64,000 bases of DNA. Source: XN24 sp047921455 (GTDB taxonomy: Bacteria > Pseudomonadota > Gammaproteobacteria > Steroidobacterales > XN24). The notes beneath the pieces were generated by a model that saw nothing but the letters and a program-made list of their open reading frames with translations, was not told the origin of the DNA and searched no databases. The position numbers were made by a program, and so were the translations under genes. This document shows, one piece after another, positions 28,827 through 37,169 of this stretch; the stretch's first letter is position 1; each line of letters starts with the position of its first letter. The stretch is taken from the NCBI GenBank assembly GCA_047921455.1, contig JBLRWC010000012.1, positions 6,707 to 70,706 of the forward strand. Reading direction: 5' to 3'.

Positions 28827-28874
28827 CGTTGTTTCCCCAGTGTCCACCGGGGCAATCTTAGCAGTCGGCAGTCC

Positions 28875-31568
28875 CTAGCGAACTTCGCGTACCGCGAATT
28901 CCGGATCCATGATCCGGCGCGGTTCGCCGACGCCGTAACCCTGCGCGTAGTCCACGCCCATGCCGCGCAGCATCGTGATCAATTCCTTGTTCTCGACAAA
29001 CTCGGCAATGGTCTGCTTGCCGGTCAGGTGGCCGATCTCGTTGATCGAGCGCACCATCTCGCGGTCGATCGGGTCATGCAGGATTTCCTTGACGAAGCTG
29101 CCGTCGATCTTGAGGAAATCCACCGGGAAGTGCTTCAGGTAGCCGAATGAAGAAAGGCCAGTGCCAAAATCGTCCAAAGCAAACTTGCAGCCCAGTTCCT
29201 TGAGCGAGTTAATGAAGCGATTCGCCTGCGAATAGCTGGCGATCGCCGCAGTCTCGGTAATCTCGAAACAGATCTTGGCCGCGTCCAGCCCGCTGCGCTC
29301 GAACTGCTGTATGACAAAGGGGAGGAACTTGTCGTCGCACAGGCTCTGGCCGGACAGGTTGATCGAGCACATCGCCAGCCGCTCGCGCTCGTCGGCTTCC
29401 GAGACCAGCCAGCGAAAGGCATTGCTGATCACCCAGCGGTCGATACTCGGCGTCAGGCCATAGCGTTCGGCCGCATTGATAAAAATGTCCGGTGCGATGA
29501 TCTGGCCCTGCTCGTCACGCATGCGCAGCAGGAGTTCATAATGCGCCCCGCCGGACTGGCCCTGCAGCGGCATGATCGGCTGGCGGAACAACTCGAAGCG
29601 CGACTCTTCCAGGGCGTTGTTGATGCGCGCCGCCCACTGCATTTCGCGCCGCCGGCGCATCAGGTCGATATCGTTTTCCTGCCAGGTCTGGACGCGATTT
29701 CGACCGGACTCCTTGGCGGCCGCGCAGGCGCTGTCGGCCGCAGTCAGCAAGTCCGCCACACTCGCCGTCTCCGGCGCGATGGGCACGACGCCGATGCTGG
29801 CCCCCAGGCGGAAGCTGCGGTCTTCCCAGACGAAGCGGAAATCCTGCACGGCGGAGAGCAAGGCCTCCGCGGTTTCAATCGCTTCGTCGAGCGTGCAGTT
29901 TTCCAGCAGCACGCCGAATTCGTCGCCCCCCAGCCGGGCCAGCGTGTCGCGCCAGCGAATCTTGGATTTCAGCAATGCACCCAGCTGGCCGAGCAAGGCG
30001 TCGCCCGCCATGTGGCCGCAAGCATCATTGATGATCTTGAACTGGTCGAGATCCATGTAGCAAAGCGCGTATTGCGCCTCGCGCGCGCGGCCCATCTTGA
30101 GTGCCCGCTCGAGCCGGGCCTCGAACTCGCGCCGATTCACCAGCCCCGTCAGCATGTCATGGCTGGCATGATACGAGAGTCGCCGATTCAGCTCACGCGC
30201 CTCGCTGACGTCGTGGAACACCAGCACGCCGCCGATCACCTGGCCGATGTCGTTGCGAATTGGCGCCGCGCAGCTGTCCACGTAGAGCTCATTACCGTCG
30301 CGGCGAATGAGGAGCGTGGGGCGCATCGACTTGTAGAGTCGGTCGCGCCGAATGGCAACCGAGAGTGGATTCTCCATCGGCTCGCAGGTTTCCTCGTGGA
30401 AACTGCGGAAAATCTCGTCTACCGAACGTCCCGCGGCGTCATCCAGCGACCATCCGGTCAGCTCCTGGGCCACTGGGTTCAGGTACTCGATGCGGCAGTC
30501 CGAGTCGGTCGTGACGACGCCGTCGCCGATCGACTGCAAAGTAATCTGCGCGTTCTGCTTTTCGCGAAACAACGCTTCTTCGTAAAGTTTCTGGTCCGTG
30601 ATGTCCAGCTCGACGCCGACGAGTCGCAACATCCGGCCCTCGTCGTCGATCATCGCCTTGGCGCGGCTCATTACCCAGCGCCAGTCGCCTGACATGTGCC
30701 GCATCCGGTGCACGCTCTCGAACAGCTCGCTCTTGCCTTCGAGATGGTCACGGATCTTGCCCTGTACCCGGACCATGTCCTCGGGATGCACCAGCTGGCG
30801 CCAATCCGGCATGTCTTCGTCAGGCTCGTCCTCGCCGTAGCCCATCATGATCTTCCAGCGAGGCGAAAAACGGATCGTGCTGGTTTCGACGTCGAAATCC
30901 CACACGCCGTCGTTCGAGGCATAGCGGGTCAGCTCGTCACGTTCGTAGATATCGTCGAGTTCGCGCCCGAGCTTCAGCCGTGTCAGTGCCGCCGACAGGC
31001 TCGCACCAATCAACTTGAGCAGCAGGTAAACGTCGACGTGCCAGCTTTCCACGGGACGCGCCGACAAGACGCCCAGTACGCCTCCGAGCCGGCCGTGAAT
31101 ATCGAGACCCGCAAACAGCGCGGCGCCCGCGCCCATTGCGTGCATCAGCCTGGTTTCGCCAAGTAGCCCGGGCGAGAGTCGGCCGGCGTCGCGGATCTCG
31201 ACGAGCCGCATGTGACCGAGCTTGCCGTTCAGCCATTCCAAGTCAGCCAGCTGTGCGCCGGACAGGCGCTCCGGTCGGCAGCCGGCCAGCACGGTGGATG
31301 CATGACTGACCTTGTCGAAGGCCGTGCCGTCCTCGGTCAGCAGGGCGAAACAGATCGAGTCAGCACCAGTGGCCTCGCGAATGACCTCGAGCGACTCACT
31401 CAACGTCTGTTCGGCGTTTTCGGGGTCGAGATTGAGTAAATCCACGGCCACCTTCGTGATGGCGGGATTCAGGCCGACGCGAGACGGTGCGGGCCGGGAC
31501 CTCCGTAGGGCACTACCCAGATCAGCACTGATCCGGGCGGCGGCTTCCGGCGAGTTATCTTCACTCAT
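28875..31568 (-). CDS. GAF-PAS-PAS-GGDEF-EAL cyclic-di-GMP signalling protein
   Basis: An 897-residue cytoplasmic sensor. Order: GAF-like domain (about 50-200), PAS with PAC (about 205-335; FSPRWKIMMGYGEDEP), second PAS (about 340-460; SIGDGVVTTDSDCRIEYLNP), GGDEF (about 465-630) and EAL (about 645-890). The cyclase motif LGGDEF is intact and an inhibitory site RxxD (RWRD) lies five residues before it. The EAL motif is YELLLR (consensus ExLxR kept) and DDFGTGLSSFGYL is present, so phosphodiesterase activity is possible. It could therefore make or degrade c-di-GMP. No membrane segment is visible. The following plus-strand gene encodes a host-attachment-type protein. Confidence 0.9.
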   Translation of the reverse strand: MSEDNSPEAAARISADLGSALRRSRPAPSRVGLNPAITKVAVDLLNLDPENAEQTLSESLEVIREATGADSICFALLTEDGTAFDKVSHASTVLAGCRPERLSGAQLADLEWLNGKLGHMRLVEIRDAGRLSPGLLGETRLMHAMGAGAALFAGLDIHGRLGGVLGVLSARPVESWHVDVYLLLKLIGASLSAALTRLKLGRELDDIYERDELTRYASNDGVWDFDVETSTIRFSPRWKIMMGYGEDEPDEDMPDWRQLVHPEDMVRVQGKIRDHLEGKSELFESVHRMRHMSGDWRWVMSRAKAMIDDEGRMLRLVGVELDITDQKLYEEALFREKQNAQITLQSIGDGVVTTDSDCRIEYLNPVAQELTGWSLDDAAGRSVDEIFRSFHEETCEPMENPLSVAIRRDRLYKSMRPTLLIRRDGNELYVDSCAAPIRNDIGQVIGGVLVFHDVSEARELNRRLSYHASHDMLTGLVNRREFEARLERALKMGRAREAQYALCYMDLDQFKIINDACGHMAGDALLGQLGALLKSKIRWRDTLARLGGDEFGVLLENCTLDEAIETAEALLSAVQDFRFVWEDRSFRLGASIGVVPIAPETASVADLLTAADSACAAAKESGRNRVQTWQENDIDLMRRRREMQWAARINNALEESRFELFRQPIMPLQGQSGGAHYELLLRMRDEQGQIIAPDIFINAAERYGLTPSIDRWVISNAFRWLVSEADERERLAMCSINLSGQSLCDDKFLPFVIQQFERSGLDAAKICFEITETAAIASYSQANRFINSLKELGCKFALDDFGTGLSSFGYLKHFPVDFLKIDGSFVKEILHDPIDREMVRSINEIGHLTGKQTIAEFVENKELITMLRGMGVDYAQGYGVGEPRRIMDPEFAVREVR

Positions 31569-31829
31569 GCAGGATCCAAGTTCAGTGCTTTAATTAGTAT
31601 CCGTAAGTCCTTGTTCCTACCCAAGTCTTTCCGCTTGGGCATTCTGGACTTGCGGTGTCGATATTACAAGGTTGCGCGCCTTTGCTGCAGGAACCGCGTC
31701 ACACTTGCGCAATTGCCCGAACCGGCCTCCACGCCGCCCGGCGGTGGAAATGTATCAGGCGTCGAACTAGGCTCAGGTCAAGAGGCAGTCCCCACCCGGC
31801 CTCACCCGAAACCAACAGGCGGAAACACT

Positions 31830-32267
31830 ATGAACGATGTCTGGGTAGTTGTAGCGTCCAGCAGCCGTTGCCGAATCTTCACCCAACACAAGCATAGTGG
31901 CCCACTAGAACAAATCGCCGAACTCAACCATCCCGAAAGTCGCCTGCGTGCCCGCGAACTGACCTCGGACCGTTCCGGGCGGAGCTTCGATCGCGTCGGT
32001 TACGGCCAGCACGCGATGGGCCAGGCTGTGGACCCCGTCGAGCAGGAGAATATCCGGTTCGCAAAGACGGTGGCCGCAAAGATCGACACGGCGCGCAAGA
32101 AAGACCGTTTCGATCGGCTCGTGCTGGTGGCTGATCCGCGCTTCCTGGGCCACCTGCGCCAGGGCCTGTCACCGGCGACACGCCAAAAGCTGACCAGGGA
32201 GTTGCAGAAAAACCTCGCCGACGCCGACCCCGGTGCGATTCGCAAGGCCTTGCCCTACAGGATCTAG
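31830..32267 (+). CDS. host attachment family protein
   Basis: A 145-residue soluble protein beginning MNDVWVVVASSSRCRIFT, with HPESRLRARELTSDRSGRSF in the middle and LVLVADPRFLGHLRQGL near the end. This matches the family annotated as required for attachment to host cells, described for Agrobacterium; the fold resembles the eRF1/baeRF group of putative RNA- or ribosome-binding domains. Start is ATG 31830 after a GGCGGAAA site; the 261 bases upstream to the c-di-GMP gene contain the likely promoters but no gene. The function in this free-living setting is unknown. Confidence 0.75.
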   Translation: MNDVWVVVASSSRCRIFTQHKHSGPLEQIAELNHPESRLRARELTSDRSGRSFDRVGYGQHAMGQAVDPVEQENIRFAKTVAAKIDTARKKDRFDRLVLVADPRFLGHLRQGLSPATRQKLTRELQKNLADADPGAIRKALPYRI

Positions 32268-32282
32268 GAAGCTTGCCGGGCG

Positions 32283-32498
32283 CTAGTGGACCTCGCAGTC
32301 CGGCGGTGCGCTTTGTTCCTCGCCGCCGAGCGCCAGGTTGACGGCCTCGGCAATGCAATGCGGGCAAATAGTCAGGTAAACACCCTGGTCATCGACGGCT
32401 ACCTCGAAGGTCACCGAGTGCTCGCCGACGAAAATGTCGAGCTGACCCTCTTCCTGCAATTCCCCGATCGCCTGGGCGACCTCTTTCCAGCGCGTCAT
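32283..32498 (-). CDS. small CPHC-motif protein of unknown function
   Basis: A 71-residue protein, MTRWKEVAQAIGELQEEGQL at the start, then a beta-rich middle (IFVGEHSVTFEVAVDDQGVY), ICPHCIAEAVNLALGG and a C-terminal tail containing DCEVH. The CxxC pair plus the later Cys and His could bind a metal. ATG 32498 has a GGGAGAAGG site eight or so bases upstream, which decides it over a longer frame to 32570. It converges with the host-attachment gene with 15 bases between stops. Not assigned to a family. Confidence 0.5.
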   Translation of the reverse strand: MTRWKEVAQAIGELQEEGQLDIFVGEHSVTFEVAVDDQGVYLTICPHCIAEAVNLALGGEEQSAPPDCEVH

Positions 32499-32585
32499 AG
32501 CCTTCTCCCGGTGACCTTCACACCATGCTGGAGACATTGTAAGGCGCACACGGGCTTGCGGGGGGTTCACCGGTAAATAAATGCA

Positions 32586-32620
32586 GCGGGCGCCGCTCCC
32601 CGACGGGGAACGGCGCCCGC
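32586..32620 (-). terminator. intrinsic terminator of the FKBP gene
   Basis: Arms GCGGGCGCCG and CGGCGCCCGC extended by TCCCC/GGGGA around a GAC loop, with one internal mismatch. On the minus strand it is followed by TGCATTTATTTA. It lies 16 bases after the FKBP stop codon. Confidence 0.75.
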
Positions 32621-32636
32621 CGCCAGCCCGGCGTCA

Positions 32637-33140
32637 CTACTCTACGTTGATGACCCGGATGCTGAAGTGCAAGTCCTCGCCGGCCAGCGGATGGTTGAGG
32701 TCAACGACGGCGCTGTCCTCATTGATCTCCTTGACCGTGGCATGCAGTGGTTCGCCCTGCGGGCCCTGGCCCACCAGCCGGGCACCGACTTCGCGCGCCT
32801 CTTCCGGGATGATGTCGAGGGGCACCGTCTGGAAACCCTCCTCATGCACCGGCCCGTAGCCCTCTTCCGGCGTCAAGGTCACTTCGCGGGTTTCCTCGGG
32901 CTTCATGCCGAGCAGCTTTCCTTCCAGCGCAGGCAGAATCTGCTGCTCACCCTGGACATAGACCAACGGCTCGCCGCCGACGTTCGTATCCGCCGTGGAA
33001 CCGTCGGCGAGCTTCAGGGTGTACTCAATACTGACAGTGCTGCCTTCCTCGATCACTTTGGCGTCCTCCTGCGCCTGCAGGGGCGCTCCCAAAAAAACAA
33101 AACTCACTGCCGCGAGCGCGGCGATTGGCGCGTTGCGCAA
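32637..33140 (-). CDS. exported FKBP-type peptidyl-prolyl isomerase, SlyD-like
   Basis: A 167-residue protein: signal peptide (APIAALAAVSFVFLGAPLQA) then an FKBP domain with inserted flap as in SlyD/FkpB proteins: VSIEYTLKLADGSTADTN, QILPALEGKLLGMKPEE, TPEEGYGPVHEEG and VDLNHPLAGEDLHFSI. The His-rich metal tail of SlyD is absent. Family members are usually cytoplasmic; the signal peptide points to the periplasm. The start is most likely TTG 33140, which sits six bases after GGAGGA; an upstream ATG (33176) has no such site. It follows proA by 67 bases and ends at the hairpin above. Confidence 0.85.
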   Translation of the reverse strand: MRNAPIAALAAVSFVFLGAPLQAQEDAKVIEEGSTVSIEYTLKLADGSTADTNVGGEPLVYVQGEQQILPALEGKLLGMKPEETREVTLTPEEGYGPVHEEGFQTVPLDIIPEEAREVGARLVGQGPQGEPLHATVKEINEDSAVVDLNHPLAGEDLHFSIRVINVE

Positions 33141-33207
33141 GGCCTTTCCTCCAAAAAAACATGTGTTGCGTTGCAACTACCCTAACACACACGGCCCGGA
33201 GACTGCT

Positions 33208-34497
33208 TCAGGAACGCACCTGGCCGGTACCGGAAACGCAATACTTGAAGCTGGTCAATTGCTCGGCACCAACTGGTCCGCGGGCATGTATCCGCCCAGT
33301 AGAAATACCGATCTCCGCGCCCATGCCGAACTCCCCGCCGTCGGCAAACTGGGTCGAGGCGTTGTGCAGAACGATGGCGCTGTCGACTTCGGCGAGGAAA
33401 CGCCCGGCCACCCTTTTGTCCGCGGTGATGACGGACTCCGTATGCCCTGAGCCGTATCCGGCGATGTGCCGTATCGCCCCGTCAACCCCGTCAACGACCC
33501 GCACCGAGATCACGGCATCCAGGTATTCGGTGCGCCAGTCAGACTCGGTCGCTGGCGTCACGCGCGCATGCGCAGCGCGTGCTTCAGCATCGCCGCGCAC
33601 CTCGCAGCCGGCCGCCAGCAAGGCCTCTACGAGAGGCGGCAGGTGTGTCGACACGCAAGCCCGGTCCACCAGCAGCGTCTCCGCGGCGCCACAAATGCCG
33701 GTGCGGCGCATCTTGGAGTTCACGACGACCCGGATAGCCATATCCAGCTCGGCCGCGCCGTCCACATACACATGACAGAGTCCTTCCAGGTGGCCGATCA
33801 CCGGTACACGCGCGTCCCGCTGCACGCGTTCGATCAGGCTGCGGCCACCACGTGGCACGACTACATCGACGCAACCGCCGAGCCCGCCGAGCAACTCGCC
33901 CACTGCGGCCCGGTCCCGGGTAGGCACCATTTGTACGGCTTCGCGCGGCAAGTCCGCCGCTGCCAGCGCGTCCGCAAGACAGGCATGAATCGCGCGGCTC
34001 GAGGCAAAGCTCTCGGAGCCGCCGCGCAGGATGACTGCGTTACCCGACTTCAGGCACAGCGCGCCGGCATCCGCGGTGACGTTCGGCCGACTCTCGTAAA
34101 TGATGCCGATGACGCCGAGCGGCACGCTGATGCGGCGGATGACCAGGCCGTTTGGCCGCGTCCACTCCGCGAGCACGCGCCCCACCGGATCCGGCAGCGC
34201 CCTGACTTCCTCCACGCCCCGGGCCATGGCCTCGATGCGCGCCTCGTCCAGGCGCAACCGGTCCAGCAATGCCGCCGAGACGCCGCGTTGCGTCGCGCTC
34301 GCCACATCCTCCGCGTTGGCCGCCAGGATCCGCGGCGCATGTTCACGCAATGTTGCCGCGGCCCCGGTGAGTGCCGCATCCCGTGTCGCCCCGGAAGCCT
34401 GCGCCAAGACCGCACCGGCTGCGCGCGCCTGCCGTCCAAGCGCCGCCATCAGGCGCCGGACGTCCGGATCACCGTTACCCGCCATCAAGTCAATCAT
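33208..34497 (-). CDS. proA: gamma-glutamyl phosphate reductase
   Basis: A 429-residue NADPH-dependent aldehyde-dehydrogenase-fold enzyme that reduces gamma-glutamyl phosphate in proline synthesis. Recognisable segments are RISVPLGVIGIIYESRPNVT, LKSGNAVILRGGSESFASS and the catalytic Cys in RRTGICGAAETLLVD. ATG 34497 overlaps the proB stop by eight bases (ATGATTGA), ensuring coupled synthesis with glutamate 5-kinase; the frame upstream of it is out-of-frame proB. The last residues (SFKYCVSGTGQVRS) are close to the family end. Confidence 0.95.
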   Translation of the reverse strand: MIDLMAGNGDPDVRRLMAALGRQARAAGAVLAQASGATRDAALTGAAATLREHAPRILAANAEDVASATQRGVSAALLDRLRLDEARIEAMARGVEEVRALPDPVGRVLAEWTRPNGLVIRRISVPLGVIGIIYESRPNVTADAGALCLKSGNAVILRGGSESFASSRAIHACLADALAAADLPREAVQMVPTRDRAAVGELLGGLGGCVDVVVPRGGRSLIERVQRDARVPVIGHLEGLCHVYVDGAAELDMAIRVVVNSKMRRTGICGAAETLLVDRACVSTHLPPLVEALLAAGCEVRGDAEARAAHARVTPATESDWRTEYLDAVISVRVVDGVDGAIRHIAGYGSGHTESVITADKRVAGRFLAEVDSAIVLHNASTQFADGGEFGMGAEIGISTGRIHARGPVGAEQLTSFKYCVSGTGQVRS

Positions 34498-35656
34498 TTC
34501 GCGCCACCATCGCCAGGTCGTTTCGGTGCACCAGTTCTTCTCGTCCACGATAGCCGAGCACCGCCTCTGTCTCGGCGCTGCGCAAACCGATGATTCGCAC
34601 CGCGTCGTGCGCCGCGTAAGCGGACAATCCGTGCGCCAGCACAAGCCCGCGCTGATCGCGAATCAGGACGGCGTCGCCGCGGTCGAAGTCGCCGCTGACC
34701 CGCACCACCCCGGCGGGCAACAGGCTCTTGCCGCCAGCGAGCGCCGCCGCCGCGCCGTCATCCACGATGATCTCGCCGCGCGGTTGCAGCGAACCGGCAA
34801 TCCATTGCTTGCGTACCCGGCCCGGACTCAGCGTGGCGATGAACCAGGTGCACGGCGCACCCGCTTCGATCGCACGCACCGGGTGCCGGACGCGTCCCGA
34901 GGCGATCACCATGTGGCACCCGGCCGCCAGCGCAATCCGTCCCGCCGCGACCTTGGTGATCATGCCCCCCGCACCCACGTCGGTCGCGGCCTCGCCCGCC
35001 ATGGCCTCGATCTCCGGGGTCACGGCATGCACCTCCCTGACCAGTTTCGCCGCCGGGTCACGCGCCGGGTCGGCAGTGTGCAATCCGTCGGTGTCCGACA
35101 ACAACAACAGGCAATCGGCGCCGATCATCTGCGCGACCCGCGCAGCCAGTCGATCATTGTCGCCATAGCGGATTTCTTCCGTGGCCACCGTGTCATTTTC
35201 GTTGATGACCGGCACTGCGCCGAGCGCCAGCAACGTTTCAAGCGTGCCGCGGGCATTCAAATAACGGCGTCGCTGCTCCGTATCACCCAGCGTCAGCAGC
35301 ACCTGGGCGACCGGGATCTCGTGGCGTCCCAACGCGTTCTGCCATGCATGCGCCAGGCGGACCTGGCCTGCGGCGGCGGCCGCCTGGCTTTCCTCGAGCC
35401 GCAGCGCACCGGCGCGTAAGCCGAGATACCGGCGGCCCAGCGCGATGGCGCCGGATGAAACGACCAGCACCTCGCGACCGGCTTTGCGCAAGCGGGCGAT
35501 GTCGGCCACCAGGTCCTCGAACCACGGCGCATCCAGCAGCCCGCTATCGCGATCGACGAGCAAGGCGGAGCCGATCTTGATGACGATCCGCTGCGCCGAA
35601 GCAATGTGCTCCGCGGCTGACTGGCTGCTACTCGGTTTCATGGCTGTCCAGAGCAT
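34490..35656 (-). CDS. proB: glutamate 5-kinase with C-terminal PUA domain
   Basis: An approximately 385-residue kinase. The amino-acid-kinase domain (about 20-265) shows IVIKIGSALLVDRDSG, VSSGAIALGRRYLG, INENDTVATEEI and GGMITKVAAGRIA; a PUA domain follows (about 285-380; VDDGAAAALAGGKSLLPAGV). It phosphorylates glutamate and is normally feedback-inhibited by proline through the kinase domain. ATGs at 35656 and 35641 are both possible; neither has a strong ribosome site. It begins 37 bases after metB on the same strand, so it may be read from the SAM-controlled transcript. Confidence 0.94.
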   Translation of the reverse strand: MLWTAMKPSSSQSAAEHIASAQRIVIKIGSALLVDRDSGLLDAPWFEDLVADIARLRKAGREVLVVSSGAIALGRRYLGLRAGALRLEESQAAAAAGQVRLAHAWQNALGRHEIPVAQVLLTLGDTEQRRRYLNARGTLETLLALGAVPVINENDTVATEEIRYGDNDRLAARVAQMIGADCLLLLSDTDGLHTADPARDPAAKLVREVHAVTPEIEAMAGEAATDVGAGGMITKVAAGRIALAAGCHMVIASGRVRHPVRAIEAGAPCTWFIATLSPGRVRKQWIAGSLQPRGEIIVDDGAAAALAGGKSLLPAGVVRVSGDFDRGDAVLIRDQRGLVLAHGLSAYAAHDAVRIIGLRSAETEAVLGYRGREELVHRNDLAMVARND

Positions 35657-35693
35657 GAACGCTGCGGCGCATCATGTGAAGCCCCGTGATACC

Positions 35694-36884
35694 TCAGCCC
35701 GCTGCCGCCACCCGGGGCCGCTCGGCCGCGCGCGCCGCCCGTTCCAGCGCAGCCTCGAGATCAGCGACCAGGTCGACTGCGTCCTCGATGCCGACCGACA
35801 GGCGTAGCAGGTTGTCGCCAATCCCCGCGATGCGCCGCGCCTCGGGGTCCATGGCCGCATGCGTCATCGACGCCGGATGTGCGACCAGGCTTTCGACGCC
35901 GCCGAGCGATTCGGCCAGGAAGAAATGTTCCAGCCCGGCCAGGAAGGCCGCCACAGCCGGTTCGCCGCCGATCAGTTCGAAGCTGATCATGCCGCCGAAA
36001 CCCGTTTGCTGTCGGCACGCGATCTCGTGGCCGGGATGACTTTCAAGGCCGGGATAACAGACTCGCTCCACCGCCTGGTGAGCGCACAGCGCTGCTACCA
36101 CCTCGGCGGCATTTTCCGCATGCACGCGCAGCCGCGCCGGCAAGGTGCGAATGCCGCGCAACGTCAGGAAACTGTCGAACGGCGCGCCGGTCAGGCCAAG
36201 GCAATTCGCCCACCAGTCGAGTTGCTCATGCAAGGCGGTCGTCTTCGCCACCACTGCCCCGCCGACCACGTCGCTGTGGCCGTTGAGGTACTTGGTGGTC
36301 GAATGCAGCACGATGTCGGCGCCGTGTGCAAAGGGCGTCTGCCAGCCCGGTGACAGGAAGGTATTGTCAGCCACCAGCAAGGTGTCCGCCCCGCGACACA
36401 ACGCGGCAACCGCTGCCAGGTCCGTGATGCGCAACAGGGGATTGCTTGGCGTTTCGACCAGCACCATGCGCGGCCGTGCCGCAAATGCTGCCGCCAGCGC
36501 CTGCGGATCGGTCTGGTCGACGAATTCGAGCCGGAACTGGCCGCGCGCAGCCAGCGAGGACAGCAGCCGGTGCGTTCCGCCGTAGCAATCGTGCGGCGCG
36601 AGCAGCAGATCCTCCGGCCCGAGCAACTGGCAGACCAGCGTGACCGCGGCCATGCCGGAACAGGTCACGACCGAGCCCGCGCCGCCCTCCAGCGCTGCCA
36701 GCGCTTCACCAAGCGCATCGCGGGTCGGGTTGCCGGAGCGGGTGTAATCATAACGGCGCTTGCGCCCGTAACCCTCGAAAGTGAAATTCGAACTGAGGTG
36801 GATTGGCGCGACAACGGCGCCGTGCTCGGCGTCGCGGCCGAGACCGGTGCGTACGGCACGCGTGGCCGGGGCGGGTATTTTCAT
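35694..36884 (-). CDS. metB: cystathionine gamma-synthase
   Basis: A 396-residue PLP enzyme of the Cys/Met metabolism family. The cofactor lysine is in LHSTTKYLNGHSDVVGG, the phosphate-binding start is YTRSGNPTRDALGEALAALE and LVETPSNPLLRITDL and HPASMTHAAM are family segments. It joins an activated homoserine with cysteine (or sulfide) on the way to methionine; a MetZ-like O-succinylhomoserine sulfhydrylase is not excluded. The upstream leader holds a SAM riboswitch, which supports the methionine role directly. GGAGGAG precedes the ATG. proB follows after 37 bases. Confidence 0.9.
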   Translation of the reverse strand: MKIPAPATRAVRTGLGRDAEHGAVVAPIHLSSNFTFEGYGRKRRYDYTRSGNPTRDALGEALAALEGGAGSVVTCSGMAAVTLVCQLLGPEDLLLAPHDCYGGTHRLLSSLAARGQFRLEFVDQTDPQALAAAFAARPRMVLVETPSNPLLRITDLAAVAALCRGADTLLVADNTFLSPGWQTPFAHGADIVLHSTTKYLNGHSDVVGGAVVAKTTALHEQLDWWANCLGLTGAPFDSFLTLRGIRTLPARLRVHAENAAEVVAALCAHQAVERVCYPGLESHPGHEIACRQQTGFGGMISFELIGGEPAVAAFLAGLEHFFLAESLGGVESLVAHPASMTHAAMDPEARRIAGIGDNLLRLSVGIEDAVDLVADLEAALERAARAAERPRVAAAG

Positions 36885-36901
36885 CTGCTCTCCTCCGTCA
36901 T

Positions 36902-36938
36902 GTTCCCCTGGGGGAACGGTTTCCGTGCATCGGAAACC
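36902..36938 (-). promoter_or_regulatory. two abutting hairpins between riboswitch and metB
   Basis: GGTTTCCG-TGCAT-CGGAAACC (36918-36938) and GTTCCCC-TG-GGGGAAC (36902-36917) are perfect stems side by side, ending five or so bases before the metB ribosome site. No T-run follows. They may be part of the riboswitch expression platform or of RNA stability. Confidence 0.45.
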
Positions 36939-37039
36939 CTGCGGAGGGAACCGGGCGAAGTTACCGGGCCTGCATGACCACCATCCCTGGCAGTGCTGCC
37001 CGGCAACTCATCTCCCGGCGAACGCCCGGCGATTGCCGC

Positions 37040-37136
37040 AACGTCCTCCGCAGGAATTGGCACCGTTGCGAAACGCATCGCTTCGCAGGTTGCCCCGGCA
37101 TCAAAGGGCCTGTCCCTCCGCCGGTCTCGATGAGTG
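37040..37136 (-). promoter_or_regulatory. SAM-I (S-box) riboswitch controlling metB
   Basis: Read on the minus strand, the leader contains the ordered S-box consensus blocks: CTCATCGAGA, GGCGGAGGGACAGGCCC, TTTGATGCCGGGGCAACC, a hairpin TGCGAA...TTCGCA, then GGTGCCAATTCCTGC. Each block matches the SAM-I aptamer in sequence and spacing. It starts about 34 bases after the leuB stop and ends about 155 bases before metB. In this family S-adenosylmethionine binding lowers downstream expression. The outermost P1 helix is only weakly paired in my reading (GCAA with TTGC), and the expression platform is not clear. Confidence 0.9.
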
Positions 37137-37169
37137 CTTGCTATCTTCTCTTCTATATCATCGTACGAC

